Below, one piece after another: positions 20,469-29,974 of a stretch of DNA of 64,000 nt (position 1 is its first letter; each line of letters opens with the position of its first letter). Both the position numbers and the translations under genes were made by a program. Under the pieces are notes generated by a model, which saw only the letters and a program-made list of their open reading frames with translations, was not told the DNA's origin and ran no database searches. Source of the DNA: Bacteroidota bacterium (GTDB taxonomy: Bacteria; Bacteroidota; Bacteroidia; AKYH767-A; OLB10). The DNA lies in assembly GCA_016714005.1 (NCBI GenBank), contig JADJOA010000014.1, forward strand, positions 310,001-374,000, given 5' to 3'.

Positions 20469-21399
20469 ATGGAACTAAAAGAAAAAACAAAAACTATAAA
20501 AAAAAATTGCTCCTTCAAATGGCAGCAGTTTAAACGGTCATTCATTAAAATCTGAAATGCGACTTAATATTCAGAAAACATATAAACTTTATATAGACGG
20601 AAAATTTCCGCGCACAGAAAGCGGGCGTTATTATAAACTTAATGACAAAAACGGGAAAGTAGTTGCAAACATCTGCCGTAGTTCGCGCAAAGATTTCAGA
20701 GATGCCGTTGTATCATCTCGAAAAGCGCAAGCCGACTGGCAAAAGAAATCTGCTTTTAACAAAGGACAAATTTTATATCGCATTGCCGAAACATTAGAAA
20801 CACGCAAAGCTCAGTTTATAGAGGTACTACAATTGCAGGGCGACAGCAAAGCCTCTGCAGAAAAAGAAGTTTACGCAGCTATTGATATGCTGGTGTACTA
20901 TGCAGGATGGAGTGATAAGTACCAGCAAATTTTCAGTAGTGTAAACCCTGTTGAATCATCGCACTTTAATTTTTCTTTTCCTGAACCAACAGGTGTGGTA
21001 AGTGCTATTGCACCACAGCAAAACGGTTTGCTTGGTTTGGTAAGCTGCATGGCTCCAGCTATTGTGGGCGGTAACTCAGTAGTTGTTTTAGCAGCCGAAA
21101 AATATCCGCTTACTGCTATTGATTTTGCCGAAGTATTAAATGCAAGTGATGTAAGTGGCGGTGTTGTAAATATTTTAACGGGCAATAACAAAGAACTGGT
21201 AAGCCATTTTTCTTCTCACATGGATGTAAACGCATGCATGTATGCAGGTAATGATAAAGAGCATTTAAAAACTATTCAGCTAAATGCTGCCGGTAACGTT
21301 AAGCGTGTGGTAGTTGTAAAAAATATTGCTGAACAAAACCCTTATCGGATTTTAGAATTGCAGGAGATTAAAACTACCTGGCATCCGGTGGGGATTTGA
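20469..21399 (+). CDS. Truncated aldehyde dehydrogenase-like protein (frameshift near N-terminus)
   Basis: The main frame starts at 20557, but a coding sequence from ATG 20469 (MELKEKTKTIKK) joins it after a slip in the A9 run near 20500, giving IAPSNGSSLNGHS before MRLNIQKTYKLY. About 309 residues. It resembles the N-terminal NAD-binding half of ALDH (LYIDGKFPRTESGRYY, VYAAIDMLVYYAGWSDKY, GGNSVVVLAAEKYPL). It lacks the catalytic Cys segment and most of the C-terminal domain, and PQQN replaces the usual PWNF. Probably a non-catalytic partner of the ALDH at 18443, comparable to the second pseudo-ALDH domain of ALDH16. That comparison is inference. Confidence 0.75.
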
Positions 21400-21499
21400 G
21401 AATGCTTTTTTCCTGAGACGTATTATCTCAACTAGGATTTTCCTTTATGAGTAGAAGGACTCCTCAATTAATTTAGAATCCGTTAAACCCAAAAGTTTC

Positions 21500-22009
21500 T
21501 TACTTCTTCTTTAGTGGGTCGCCAACTTTTATTGAGCAATCATGCCCTGGTTCGCCATGTGGCGGATTCATGCCGGGAAGAGTGGTAGCAGTGGCGCCAG
21601 AAGGCGCAGCAACAGGCGTTGCCATTGTTGCGGGTGCAGGCTGCATAACAGAAGAGGCTTGCGGGGCAGAAGATATTGAAGGAGCAGCCTGTGGGGCAGC
21701 AGATGGCTGAGAGGAAGGAGGAGAATTTAGTGGAGAGCCAACAGGAATATCGCATCGGTGCCCGGGCTCGCCATGCGCTGGATTCATTCCCGCTGCGGCA
21801 ACTGCAGTTTGTGGTTGGGGGGTTGCTTGTGTATTAACTACAGATGACGCTGTATCCACAGTAAGTGGTGGTTGTATTGCCGCGCCATCGGGCATAGTAG
21901 CTGTTGTTGTATTGGTGTCGCTGGTACTTGTTTCGGTAACACTGTTGTTATTGTTGCAAGCCACAAGCAGAGTGGAACTTATGCTAAGGAGGAAAAAGAT
22001 TTTTTTCAT
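21500..22009 (-). CDS. Lipoprotein with two GMNPxHGEPGHxC repeats
   Basis: The frame opens at 22102, but ATG 22009 begins a proper lipoprotein signal (MKKIFFLLSISSTLLVAC), so it is preferred. The mature protein is low complexity (Thr, Ala, Pro, Gln) with two copies of a motif: GMNPAHGEPGHRCDIPVG and, at the C-terminus, GMNPPHGEPGHDCSIKVG, each followed by PL. The His/Cys pattern (HGEPGHxC) suggests metal or haem binding, but no function is known to me. Probably an envelope lipoprotein with a disordered linker. Convergent with the ALDH-like gene. Confidence 0.65.
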   Translation of the reverse strand: MKKIFFLLSISSTLLVACNNNNSVTETSTSDTNTTTATMPDGAAIQPPLTVDTASSVVNTQATPQPQTAVAAAGMNPAHGEPGHRCDIPVGSPLNSPPSSQPSAAPQAAPSISSAPQASSVMQPAPATMATPVAAPSGATATTLPGMNPPHGEPGHDCSIKVGDPLKKK

Positions 22010-22177
22010 GTGTATATATTTATATGCCAAATATAGTGTAATAACATGCTCGCAAAGGAGTATGAGGTTTAGAATAAAAACAAAAAAGACACCTAACAAC
22101 ACTGTAGAATTATAATCTATCTGAATATCGCCAAATTAATTATTAAAACGAAAACTTTGCTTGCTTTGCACTGAAGC

Positions 22178-23725
22178 ATGAACATACTTCTTACCACACT
22201 TAACGCTAAGTACATTCACCTTAATCTCGCTATACGATTATTATATGCGTTGAATAAACACAAAAGCGGCTTAGGGTGGCGTGAGTTTGTTATCAAACAA
22301 AGGCCTGAAGAAATTGCTGAAGCGTGTAAAGAGTATGATGTAATAGCATTTAGCTGTTACATCTGGAACATTACACAAACTCTTTTAGTTGCGCGCGAGT
22401 TAAAAAAAATAAACCCCAACATTAAAATACTTTTAGGCGGACCCGAAGTAAGCTACGATTACGAAGAATTTATTTTAAAAGAAGAGGTTGATTTTATAAT
22501 TATTGGCGAAGGCGAAATTCCTTTCGCAGCTTTTCTTGATCATTATCCTGATGTAACAACTGTTTCTAATCTTGTTTACAAGCAAGATGGCAAAGTACGT
22601 TTTAACCAACAGCAAGTTCCGTTTGATTTAAAAAATTATACGGGTATTAATCCTTATTTGTTTGACACACCCGAATAGTTATATAACAAAGTAAGTTACA
22701 TTGAAACTTCAAGAGGCTGCCCCTATAAATGTGAGTTTTGTCTGGCAAGTTTAGATAACAAGGTGCGCTATCTCCCTATAGAAGACATTAAATCTAACTT
22801 GTTGTACTTAATGCAAAACGGCAGGGTAATAAAATTTCTTGACCGTACCTTTAATGTAAAGAAAGATTTTACCATTGATATTTTTAAGTTTATACTTCAA
22901 AACCATAAGCCGGGAAATATTTTTCAGTTTGAAATTACAGCAGATATCGTACATCCTGATATTGTAAAGTTTATCCAGGAGCATGTTCCGCCTGGGTTAT
23001 TTCGGTTTGAGATTGGAATACAAACAGTAAACCAGAAAGCCAACTTAGCCGTTAGCCGTAAACAAAATTTTGAAAAGACGAGTGCCGTTATAAAGCAATT
23101 GGACAATAAAATTGAAATGCATTTAGATTTAATTGTTGGGCTGCCTTATGATGAATGGAGTGACATTAAACTAAGCGTGGAAGAAGTTTTTAAATTGTTC
23201 CCTTCTGAACTTCAACTGGGGTTTCTAAAATTTTTACGCGGAACCCCCATGCGAAAAAAATCTGATGAACATGGATATTTGTATGATCCCTCGCCTCCGT
23301 ATCAACTTATTGAAAGTAAATACCTAAGCAAAACACAATTACAACAGATTACCATATTAGAAGAAGCGCTTGAAATTTACTGGAATAAGAAAAGAGCAGT
23401 TAATACATTACAGTATATTGCAGTTAATTACAGCATATTTGATTTTTTACTCGAGCTCGGAAATTATTTTATTGAAAGAAAAGATTTTCACCGCCATTCT
23501 TTGGACGATGTTTATGACATATTGTTTGATTTTGTAATAAACACTTATAGCGAAGATAATGTTGTAAAACAGCTTGTGGCTGTTGATTATTTCCTCCATC
23601 ATAAAATAAAACCTAAAGCCAGATATATAAATGAGCTAACGCAGCAAGAGAGAAATAAAGTAATTGAACTAAACAAACTGAACCACCATCAATACCGTTT
23701 TGCAATGCTGCCCCTTTACTTTTAA
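22178..23725 (+). CDS. B12-binding-domain radical SAM protein (one in-frame stop)
   Basis: MNILLTTLNAKYIHLNLAIR starts a cobalamin-binding-like Rossmann domain (ILLGGPEVSYDYE). An in-frame TAG at 22676-22678 (codon 167) interrupts, and the same frame resumes with KVSYIETSRGCPYKCEFC. The radical SAM cluster ligands are Cys181, Cys185 and Cys188 (CxxxCxxC). Then come FLDRTFNVKKDF and RFEIGIQTVN, typical of the Elp3/MiaB-like half-barrel, and a DUF4080-like helical tail. About 515 residues. Such proteins are cytoplasmic iron-sulphur enzymes; the substrate is unknown. The stop is most likely a base error because both sides are well preserved. Confidence 0.82.
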
Positions 23726-23832
23726 TCTTCAAAATTTTTTACAAAAAGGAAAAATTTCTGATGAGCCCCAAGTACTGACAATACAATACAATGGAAAAGA
23801 AAAGCCAGTTGTATTAAATACTACTCCTGTTC

Positions 23833-25046
23833 TTACAATTTAAAAAACTCTTCTGCCATATCATTAACCGCTTTGCCAATAGCAAGCGCGGCAGTAGCAG
23901 CAGGCGATGGGGCGTTTAATACATGAATGGCATTGTTGTGGTATTCAATTTTAAAATCGTCAATCATGCTTCCATCTGGGTCAAGAGCCATGGCACGCAC
24001 ACCGGCACGCCCGGAGTAATGTCATCCATTTCTAAGGTTGGAATGAGGCGTTGCAATCTTTCTAAAAATAATCTTTTTGAAAAAGCGCGCTTGTATTCGT
24101 CCAAACCAAAGCGCCAGTGTTTAAAAAAATAATTTCCATGTGCCTTTATATGTAATAGCTTGCAAAGAATCTTTAAAATCAAAATCGGTTTTGCCATAGC
24201 CCTCGCGCTTAAATGTAAAAACTGCGTTGGGCCCGCACTCTGTTCCATGGTTGACCATTCGTGTAAAATGCACCCCTAAAAACGGAAACTCAGGGTTAGG
24301 CACGGGGTAAATAAAATTTTTAACCTTGTGCATTCCTTTTTCGGTAAGGTCGTAATAATCGCCACGGAAACCTACTATTTGCATATCAGGATTTACGCCA
24401 TCTTTTTTTGCAATGCGGTCGCTGAATAATCCGGTGCAGTTAATGATGTATTTTCCTTTGAATTTTTCTTTATCGGTAACAACTGTTGTGCTGCCATCTT
24501 GCTTTTCAAAAGCAGTTACAGTTTGTCCTGTTTTTACAGCGCTCTGTTTAAATTTTGCTGTAATGAGTTCAGCCAGTTTATTGGTAAAGCCAACGTAATC
24601 TATTATACCTGTGCATGGAACCCATAAACCTTCAATGCCTGTGCAGTATGGTTCAATGTCTTTTATCTGTTGTGCAGTAATTTTTCAATTCCCTCAACAC
24701 CATTTTGCACACCGTTGTTGTAAACTTTATTCATGTGCGGCAATTCCTTCGCATCAGTGGCTACAATAATTTTTCCGCATACATCGTGGGCAATGTTGTA
24801 GTCTTTTGCAACCTGCACCAACTCACGTCTGCCATCCACACAATTTTTTGCTTTGTAAGAACCGGGTTTATAATAAATGCCTGAGTGAATTACACCACTG
24901 TTTCTTCCGGTTTGGTGTGCAGCAAGTTTATTTTCTTTTTCTAAAACTAAAACCCTTAGCTCCGGATGATGCATGTTTATTTTATATGCCGAAGCAAGTC
25001 CTACACAGCCTCCGCCTATTATTATAATGTCGTACGTATTTTCCAT
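23833..25046 (-). CDS. lhgO: L-2-hydroxyglutarate oxidase LhgO (several frameshifts)
   Basis: FAD-dependent enzyme converting L-2-hydroxyglutarate to 2-oxoglutarate. The N-terminus MENTYDIIIIGGGCVGLASA is the dinucleotide-binding motif, followed by HQTGRNSGVIHSGIYY, diagnostic for the family. The sequence then moves through at least four frames: GIEGLWVPCTGIIDYVGF (~24600), INCTGLFSDRIAKKDG (~24420), GFRGDYYDLTEKG to 24121, a KHWRFGLDEYKRAFSK segment, SGRAGVRAMALDPDGSM (~23990), and the end KAVNDMAEEFF with stop at 23833. Total length of about 400 residues fits the family. Transcribed directly downstream of lysS (10-bp gap). The density of slips suggests poor local sequence. Confidence 0.85.
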
Positions 25047-25056
25047 TTAAAAAGAA

Positions 25057-26604
25057 TCATGAATTTGTTTCTTCAACACCTTGCATTCGCTCAGGTCTCA
25101 TCTGCGGAAAGAACAAAACATCCTGAATTGAATTTTGATTGGTTAATAACATACACAACCTGTCAATACCAATACCAATGCCTGATGTTGGTGGCATACC
25201 ATATTCAAGTGACCGCAAAAAATCGTAATCAATAAACATAGCTTCATCATCACCACGGTCTTTAAGTTTTACCTGTTCTTCAAAACGCTCGCGCTGGTCA
25301 ATGGGGTCATTCAATTCTGTGTATGCATTGGCAACTTCTTTTCCGTTTATCATTAACTCAAATCTTTCAACAAGTCCCTTTTTACTCCTGTGTTTTTTTG
25401 TAAGCGGGCTCATCTCTACCGGATAATCAATAATAAAAGTAGGTTGTATGTAATGCTCTTCGCACTTCTCACCAAAAATTTCGTCAATGAGTTTTCCTCT
25501 TCCCATCGTATTATCAGTGTGTATGTGCAACTGCTTACATACCTCACGCAACTGTGTTTCATCCATGCTAGAAATATCAATGCCGGTGTGTTCTTTAATG
25601 GCATCATAAATGGATATACGTTTAAAAGGCGCTTTAAAACTGATTGTTTTTTCGGCAACGGGTAGTTCAGTAGTTCCGTTTGTATCAATGGCTGCTTTCT
25701 CAAATAATTTTTCTGTGGTGTCCATCATCCAGAAATAATCTTTGTAAGCAGTATAAAATTCAAGTATGGTAAATTCAGGATTATGTGTTCTGTCCATTCC
25801 TTCGTTGCGGAAGTTGCGACTAAACTCATACACCCAGTCAAAGCCGCCAACTATCAATCTTTTTAGATAAAGTTCGTTTGCTATACGTAAATAAAACGGA
25901 ACATCAAGCGCATTGTGGTGTGTTGCAAATGGGCGTGCTGTTGCACCACCGGGTATGTTTTGCAAAACAGGTGTATCCACTTCAAGTGCGCCATGTGCAT
26001 TTAAAAACTCGCGTATAGAGTTTATCATTTTTGTGCGTTTAACAAACACATCTTTTACCTGCGGGTTAATAATTAAATCGGCATAACGCTGACGATACCT
26101 GAACTCAGGGTCGCTAACGGCATCAAACGTTTCGCCATCTTTTTCTTTTACAATTGGCAAAGGTTTTAATGCTTTGGTTAAAAGTTTAAATTCTTTAACG
26201 TGAATAGAAATCTCACCCATCTTGGTTCTAAACACATATCCTTTCACTCCAATAATATCTCCAATATCTAAAAGTTTTTTCCAGACAATGTCGTACATTG
26301 TTTTATCATCGCCTGCACATACCTCATCACGTTTTACATAAATTTGAATTTTACCAATGCTATCTTGCAATACTGCAAATGCAGCCTTGCCCATATCACG
26401 CACACTCATTATACGGCCTGCGAAAGAGATGCCCGCATCCCAGCCTTCTTCTCTGGAAAGTGAATCATTATAATTTTCTAAAATATATTTAGACGTGGTG
26501 TTAACTTCAAATAATTCAGGCGGATATGGATTGATGTTTAGTTTGTGCAACTCTTCGAGTTTTGCCCTGCGTTGCAACTCAAGCTCCGATAAATGTACTG
26601 ACAT
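25057..26604 (-). CDS. lysS: Lysine--tRNA ligase, class II
   Basis: 515 residues, normal for LysRS. An N-terminal OB fold (ISFAGRIMSVRDMGKAAF) binds the anticodon. The catalytic core carries motif 2 (FRNEGMDRTHNPEF) and motif 3 (GIGIGIDRLCMLLT), plus the lysine-specific PGGATARPF. It charges tRNA-Lys with lysine in the cytoplasm. The start MSVHLSELELQRR is the first plausible ATG. A TATCTTCG box, close to the -7 consensus, lies ~30 nt upstream. Followed by lhgO after 10 bp, so probably co-transcribed. Confidence 0.95.
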   Translation of the reverse strand: MSVHLSELELQRRAKLEELHKLNINPYPPELFEVNTTSKYILENYNDSLSREEGWDAGISFAGRIMSVRDMGKAAFAVLQDSIGKIQIYVKRDEVCAGDDKTMYDIVWKKLLDIGDIIGVKGYVFRTKMGEISIHVKEFKLLTKALKPLPIVKEKDGETFDAVSDPEFRYRQRYADLIINPQVKDVFVKRTKMINSIREFLNAHGALEVDTPVLQNIPGGATARPFATHHNALDVPFYLRIANELYLKRLIVGGFDWVYEFSRNFRNEGMDRTHNPEFTILEFYTAYKDYFWMMDTTEKLFEKAAIDTNGTTELPVAEKTISFKAPFKRISIYDAIKEHTGIDISSMDETQLREVCKQLHIHTDNTMGRGKLIDEIFGEKCEEHYIQPTFIIDYPVEMSPLTKKHRSKKGLVERFELMINGKEVANAYTELNDPIDQRERFEEQVKLKDRGDDEAMFIDYDFLRSLEYGMPPTSGIGIGIDRLCMLLTNQNSIQDVLFFPQMRPERMQGVEETNS

Positions 26605-26764
26605 ATGGTATTAAAAATTGGCGAGCGAAGATATTGAAATGACGGGTATTGTAATCACAATTCAACTAACAGGAATAAATGGGTAGATTTGAAGATTGAA
26701 GTAAAGTTAGTATAATCACAGTCTTCTTTTATAAGTCGAATCTCAAACAATAAAATACCATCTA

Positions 26765-27648
26765 ATGAAAGTCAAATTTTTTAATCCCACAATGCTAATA
26801 CTTCTATTCTCAGTTAAAGTGACCTTTGGTCTATCTGATGATGAAAAATTCAACAAAGAAAATTGATTGTAGTGGCTGATAGCGGCTGTAGTAAAATATA
26901 CGGTGTTAAAGATTATACTTCGTTTTTTAAGTATGCATTTAGCAAAGTATGGAAAACACACTCCTCCATAATTTACACAACGTGTGATTCATTAAAGCAA
27001 GTGCTGAGTGTTAATCCTGATGATTTTGTTGTAATTAAGATAGAAAGGGTTTCGTATTACAGGCCAAGTTCAGCCGGGAGCTCTGTTCATGACTTTGGCT
27101 ATAATACCGCCCTTGTACTGGGGGCGGGAAAGGAATTTCTTAAAGACCCACCGATGGTAAAAAAACTATATTATGAAATTGATTTTCTTTCAAAAATTTA
27201 TAGTGATGAGTTGGTGTTTGCCATTAAGCGAATAAATGATGAAATACAATGTAACCTGAATAAAGTTAACTGCTCCTTAAAGGAGCAAATGGCTGGAAGC
27301 AAGGAAGTGCTTTTGAAGAAGACATTGTTAATACCCGGTTACTTGTTGAGCGAAGCAAATACATCGGAAAATATTGCATCACTGTTTCCATGCAAAGTAG
27401 AAGTGGCACCGAACGAGGAAGTATTTTGGAATACTTTAACAGGTGCAGAAGACAAATACAACCTTCTTTGCCTCTCTTCGCAGAAAAAGAATGGCCGCCA
27501 GATAACTTACTATTTAATTGAAATGACAAACTATAGGGTACTTGAATACGATACTCCTGGTGGATATGAATTTGTCAGACATGAATATTCAAGAATTAGT
27601 TATAATAGATTAAAAACTATTGGTAAGGTTATCAGCAAAGTCAATTGA
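26765..27648 (+). CDS. Hypothetical exported protein, ~294 aa (one frameshift)
   Basis: The open frame starts at 26863, but ATG 26765 gives MKVKFFNPTMLILLFSVKVT, a likely signal peptide. This leads to KFNKEN and, after a slip in AAAATTG near 26860, to KLIVVADSGCSKIYGVKDY. The mature protein has no recognised domain. It includes YYRPSSAGSSVHDFG, a helical middle (FAIKRINDEIQCN, LKEQMAGSKEVLLKK) and YNLLCLSSQKKNGRQI. No lipobox is present. Monocistronic, convergent with the DEAD-box gene. Confidence 0.6.
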
Positions 27649-27735
27649 TTTTTTGAAAATCATAATCTTCTGACTTTTCATTCCAGGTATCATTATTCAT
27701 TCATATACCCCAAGGTTGTTTCAGTTAGAGCTTAA

Positions 27736-28947
27736 TCACACTTTTTTGAAAGTACGTTTTTTATTCCTTCCTTTCGAAAAATTTCTTTTGGGTTTAGCAT
27801 CGGGGTTGTAAACGGGTCCTTCGCCAAGGTGTATGGGGATGAGCAGTTTACGCACTTCGCTGCCGATAAGTTTTTCTATGCGACCGAAACGGGGCATATC
27901 GTGCTCGTTAATAAAGGTAATGGCTACTCCGCTGCTGGCAGCGCGTGCTGTGCGCCCTATGCGGTGTATGTAGTCTTCAGCATCGCCCGGCACATCGTAG
28001 TTAATGACCATACCTATGTCTTCTATATCTATGCCACGGAGAGTACATCGGTAGCAACAAGTATGAGTAATTTTTTTACTGCGAAAGCTGAGGAGAATGT
28101 CCTCTCGCTCTCGCTGTTCCAAATCAGAATGTACGCTGTTTACTTTTAAGCCCGCTTGTTTAAGTTCGGTGGTAAGTTCTTTTACCTTTTGTTTGGTGGA
28201 AGAAAAAATAATGGTGCTAACGGGATTTTCTACACTGAGTATTTCTTTGATGAGAAGATTTTTTTGTTTGTCGTAAACGACATAGGCTGCCTGCAAAACA
28301 TTTTCGGCAGGTTTGGAAACAGCAATGCTTATTTGCTCGGGTTCTTTTAAAAGTTGCTGCGCAAGAAACCTTATTTTAGAAGGCATGGTGGCGGAGAACA
28401 TGAGTGTTTGTCGCTGCGCTGGCAGGTAGGTAGAGATTTTTACGATGTCTTCGAGGAAGCCCATGTCGAGCATTTTATCGGCTTCATCTAAAATAAAATG
28501 TTTGATGGTTTTAAAATTTACATAGCCAAGGTTGAGGTGAGATAGTAACCGGCCCGGTGTTGCAATGATGATGTTGGCGCCATTAGTGAGCGCTTTTTTT
28601 TCAGCATCGAAAGATTGCCCGGCATTGCCGCCATAAATAGCAAGTGAGGTGGCATGTGTAAAGTATGCAAAGCCTTGTATTGCCTGGTCTATTTGTAAAG
28701 CAAGTTCGCGCGTAGGTACAACAATGAGTGTGTTTGTATCGTGCTCAGGTTCAAATAATAGTTTATTTAAAATTGGTAAAACAAAAGCTGCGGTTTTTCC
28801 GGTACCGGTCTGTGCACAGGCAATTAAATCTTTGTTGTCGAGTATAATCGGTATTGCCTGTTCTTGTATGGGTGTGGGTTGGTTGAAGCCCATTGATTCT
28901 AAACCATCTTCTAATTCGTGCTCGAAATTGAAATCTTGAAAAGTCAT
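27736..28947 (-). CDS. DEAD-box ATP-dependent RNA helicase
   Basis: RNA unwinding in ribosome assembly or mRNA decay. Motifs in order: Q motif (GFNQPTPIQEQAIP), I (AQTGTGKTAAF), Ia (PTRELALQ), Ib (ATPGRLLSH), II (LDEADKML), III (FSATMPSKIR), and VI (YIHRIGRTARA). Motif V is scrambled (THTCCYRCTLRGID instead of the expected ILVATDVLSRGID) by two compensating one-base slips between about 28040 and 28080, probably sequence error. The C-terminus is a basic tail (KPKRNFSKGRNKKRTFKK) typical of RhlE-like enzymes. 403 residues, single gene. Confidence 0.9.
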   Translation of the reverse strand: MTFQDFNFEHELEDGLESMGFNQPTPIQEQAIPIILDNKDLIACAQTGTGKTAAFVLPILNKLLFEPEHDTNTLIVVPTRELALQIDQAIQGFAYFTHATSLAIYGGNAGQSFDAEKKALTNGANIIIATPGRLLSHLNLGYVNFKTIKHFILDEADKMLDMGFLEDIVKISTYLPAQRQTLMFSATMPSKIRFLAQQLLKEPEQISIAVSKPAENVLQAAYVVYDKQKNLLIKEILSVENPVSTIIFSSTKQKVKELTTELKQAGLKVNSVHSDLEQREREDILLSFRSKKITHTCCYRCTLRGIDIEDIGMVINYDVPGDAEDYIHRIGRTARAASSGVAITFINEHDMPRFGRIEKLIGSEVRKLLIPIHLGEGPVYNPDAKPKRNFSKGRNKKRTFKKV

Positions 28948-29069
28948 TTATGTTATTGATAAGGTGGTAAATGTAATCAAGTAAATGGTGATTGAATGGA
29001 AGATGATTATTTTTGATTGTGTCCCCAATGAAATGTAGAAACAGGATTTAACATCCAATTAAAAATTTT

Positions 29070-29112
29070 CTTTTTGTCACTTTTTCCTTGATGAAAAAGT
29101 AACCAAAAAATC
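29070..29112. repeat. Intergenic imperfect hairpin, probable dispersed repeat
   Basis: CTTTTTGTCACTTTTTC (29070-29086) is followed by a 6-nt loop and the imperfect complement GAAAAAGTAACCAAAAAA. Downstream is a GC-richer block (29155-29215) unlike the surroundings. The whole 28948-29240 gap holds no gene. The hairpin resembles dispersed intergenic repeats that I know from Bacteroidota, but copy number cannot be judged here. Confidence 0.45.
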
Positions 29113-29240
29113 AAGCCAAAATGCCGTTTAAAGGCTTGCCCTTTTCACACATGCTTACGCCCGCTGCCGGCAGCCAATAAACCGCACCATTTTAGCAAAG
29201 CCCGCGCACGGGATTCTTCTAATACATTGTGCAGAATATA

Positions 29241-29902
29241 TCATACATTAAAACCAAGATAACATATATTCATTCCTTGTTGGAGGAATTTTTTTTCGTA
29301 GGTGGTTTTTATTTCTAAGTCGATGTTTATGTTGTTTTGTGCGTATAGGTTGTCGGTAGCGGTAATAACATGGTAGCCTTCTGTTTTTACCATTTGGTGT
29401 GCGTAATCGAAAAGTTGTTTGTTGTCTGTTTTAAGGTGAATGACGGAACCGCTTTTAAAAAGTTTTTGTAGCGGTTGATAAACATGGGAGAGATGAGTCT
29501 GCGGTTTTCTTTTGATTCGCGTGGTTGGGGATCGGGAAAGGTGATCCAAATTTCGCTGACTTCGTTGCTGCCAAAAAATTTTTCTACTAACTCCATGCGT
29601 GTGCGAAGGAATGCAGCATTTAAAATGTTTTGCTCGTTGGCGGTTTTGGCACCACGCCACATGCGTGCACCTTTAATGTCAATACCTATGAAATTTTTAT
29701 TTGGATAACGTTGTGCAAGATTAACAGTGTACTCTCCCCTTCCACAGCCTACTTCCAGCACAATGGGGTTGTTGTTTTTAAAAACGTTTGTATGCCAGTT
29801 TCCTTTTAGTGTGTTGTCGGGAGAATTAAAATCAACTTCGGGTTGGAATACCCGTTGGAATGATTCCATTTCGGCAAAGCGGCTCAGCTTATTTTTTCCC
29901 AT
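29241..29902 (-). CDS. trmB: tRNA (guanine-N7-)-methyltransferase TrmB (one frameshift)
   Basis: SAM-dependent methylation of G46 in tRNA. Start MGKNKLSRFAEMESFQRVFQ at 29902 is typical of Bacteroidota TrmB. The SAM site is VLEVGCGRGEYTVNLA, then FIGIDIKGARMWRGAK and WITFPDPQP. Near 29455 a missing A in an A-run shifts the frame (YKNFLK), and the gene continues SGSVIHLKTDNKQLFDYA in the other frame to the stop at 29241. About 220 residues, normal. Divergent from the glycosyltransferase at 29975. Other ATGs upstream (29917) are less likely. Confidence 0.88.
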
Positions 29903-29974
29903 AAAATTGAAATGCAAAAAACGGAAAAAGATTAAACAGTTTAAGTAGTAGGCGTTGATTTATAAATTTACAAC

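Noticed and set aside
22676..22678. Amber codon read as pyrrolysine or stop-codon recoding
   Set aside because: No pyl genes or recoding element seen, and many neighbouring genes have single-base errors; an error is simpler.
28020..28085. DEAD-box helicase with a missing motif V (inactive enzyme)
   Set aside because: Reading the neighbouring frame restores ATDVLSRGID exactly; two compensating slips explain it.
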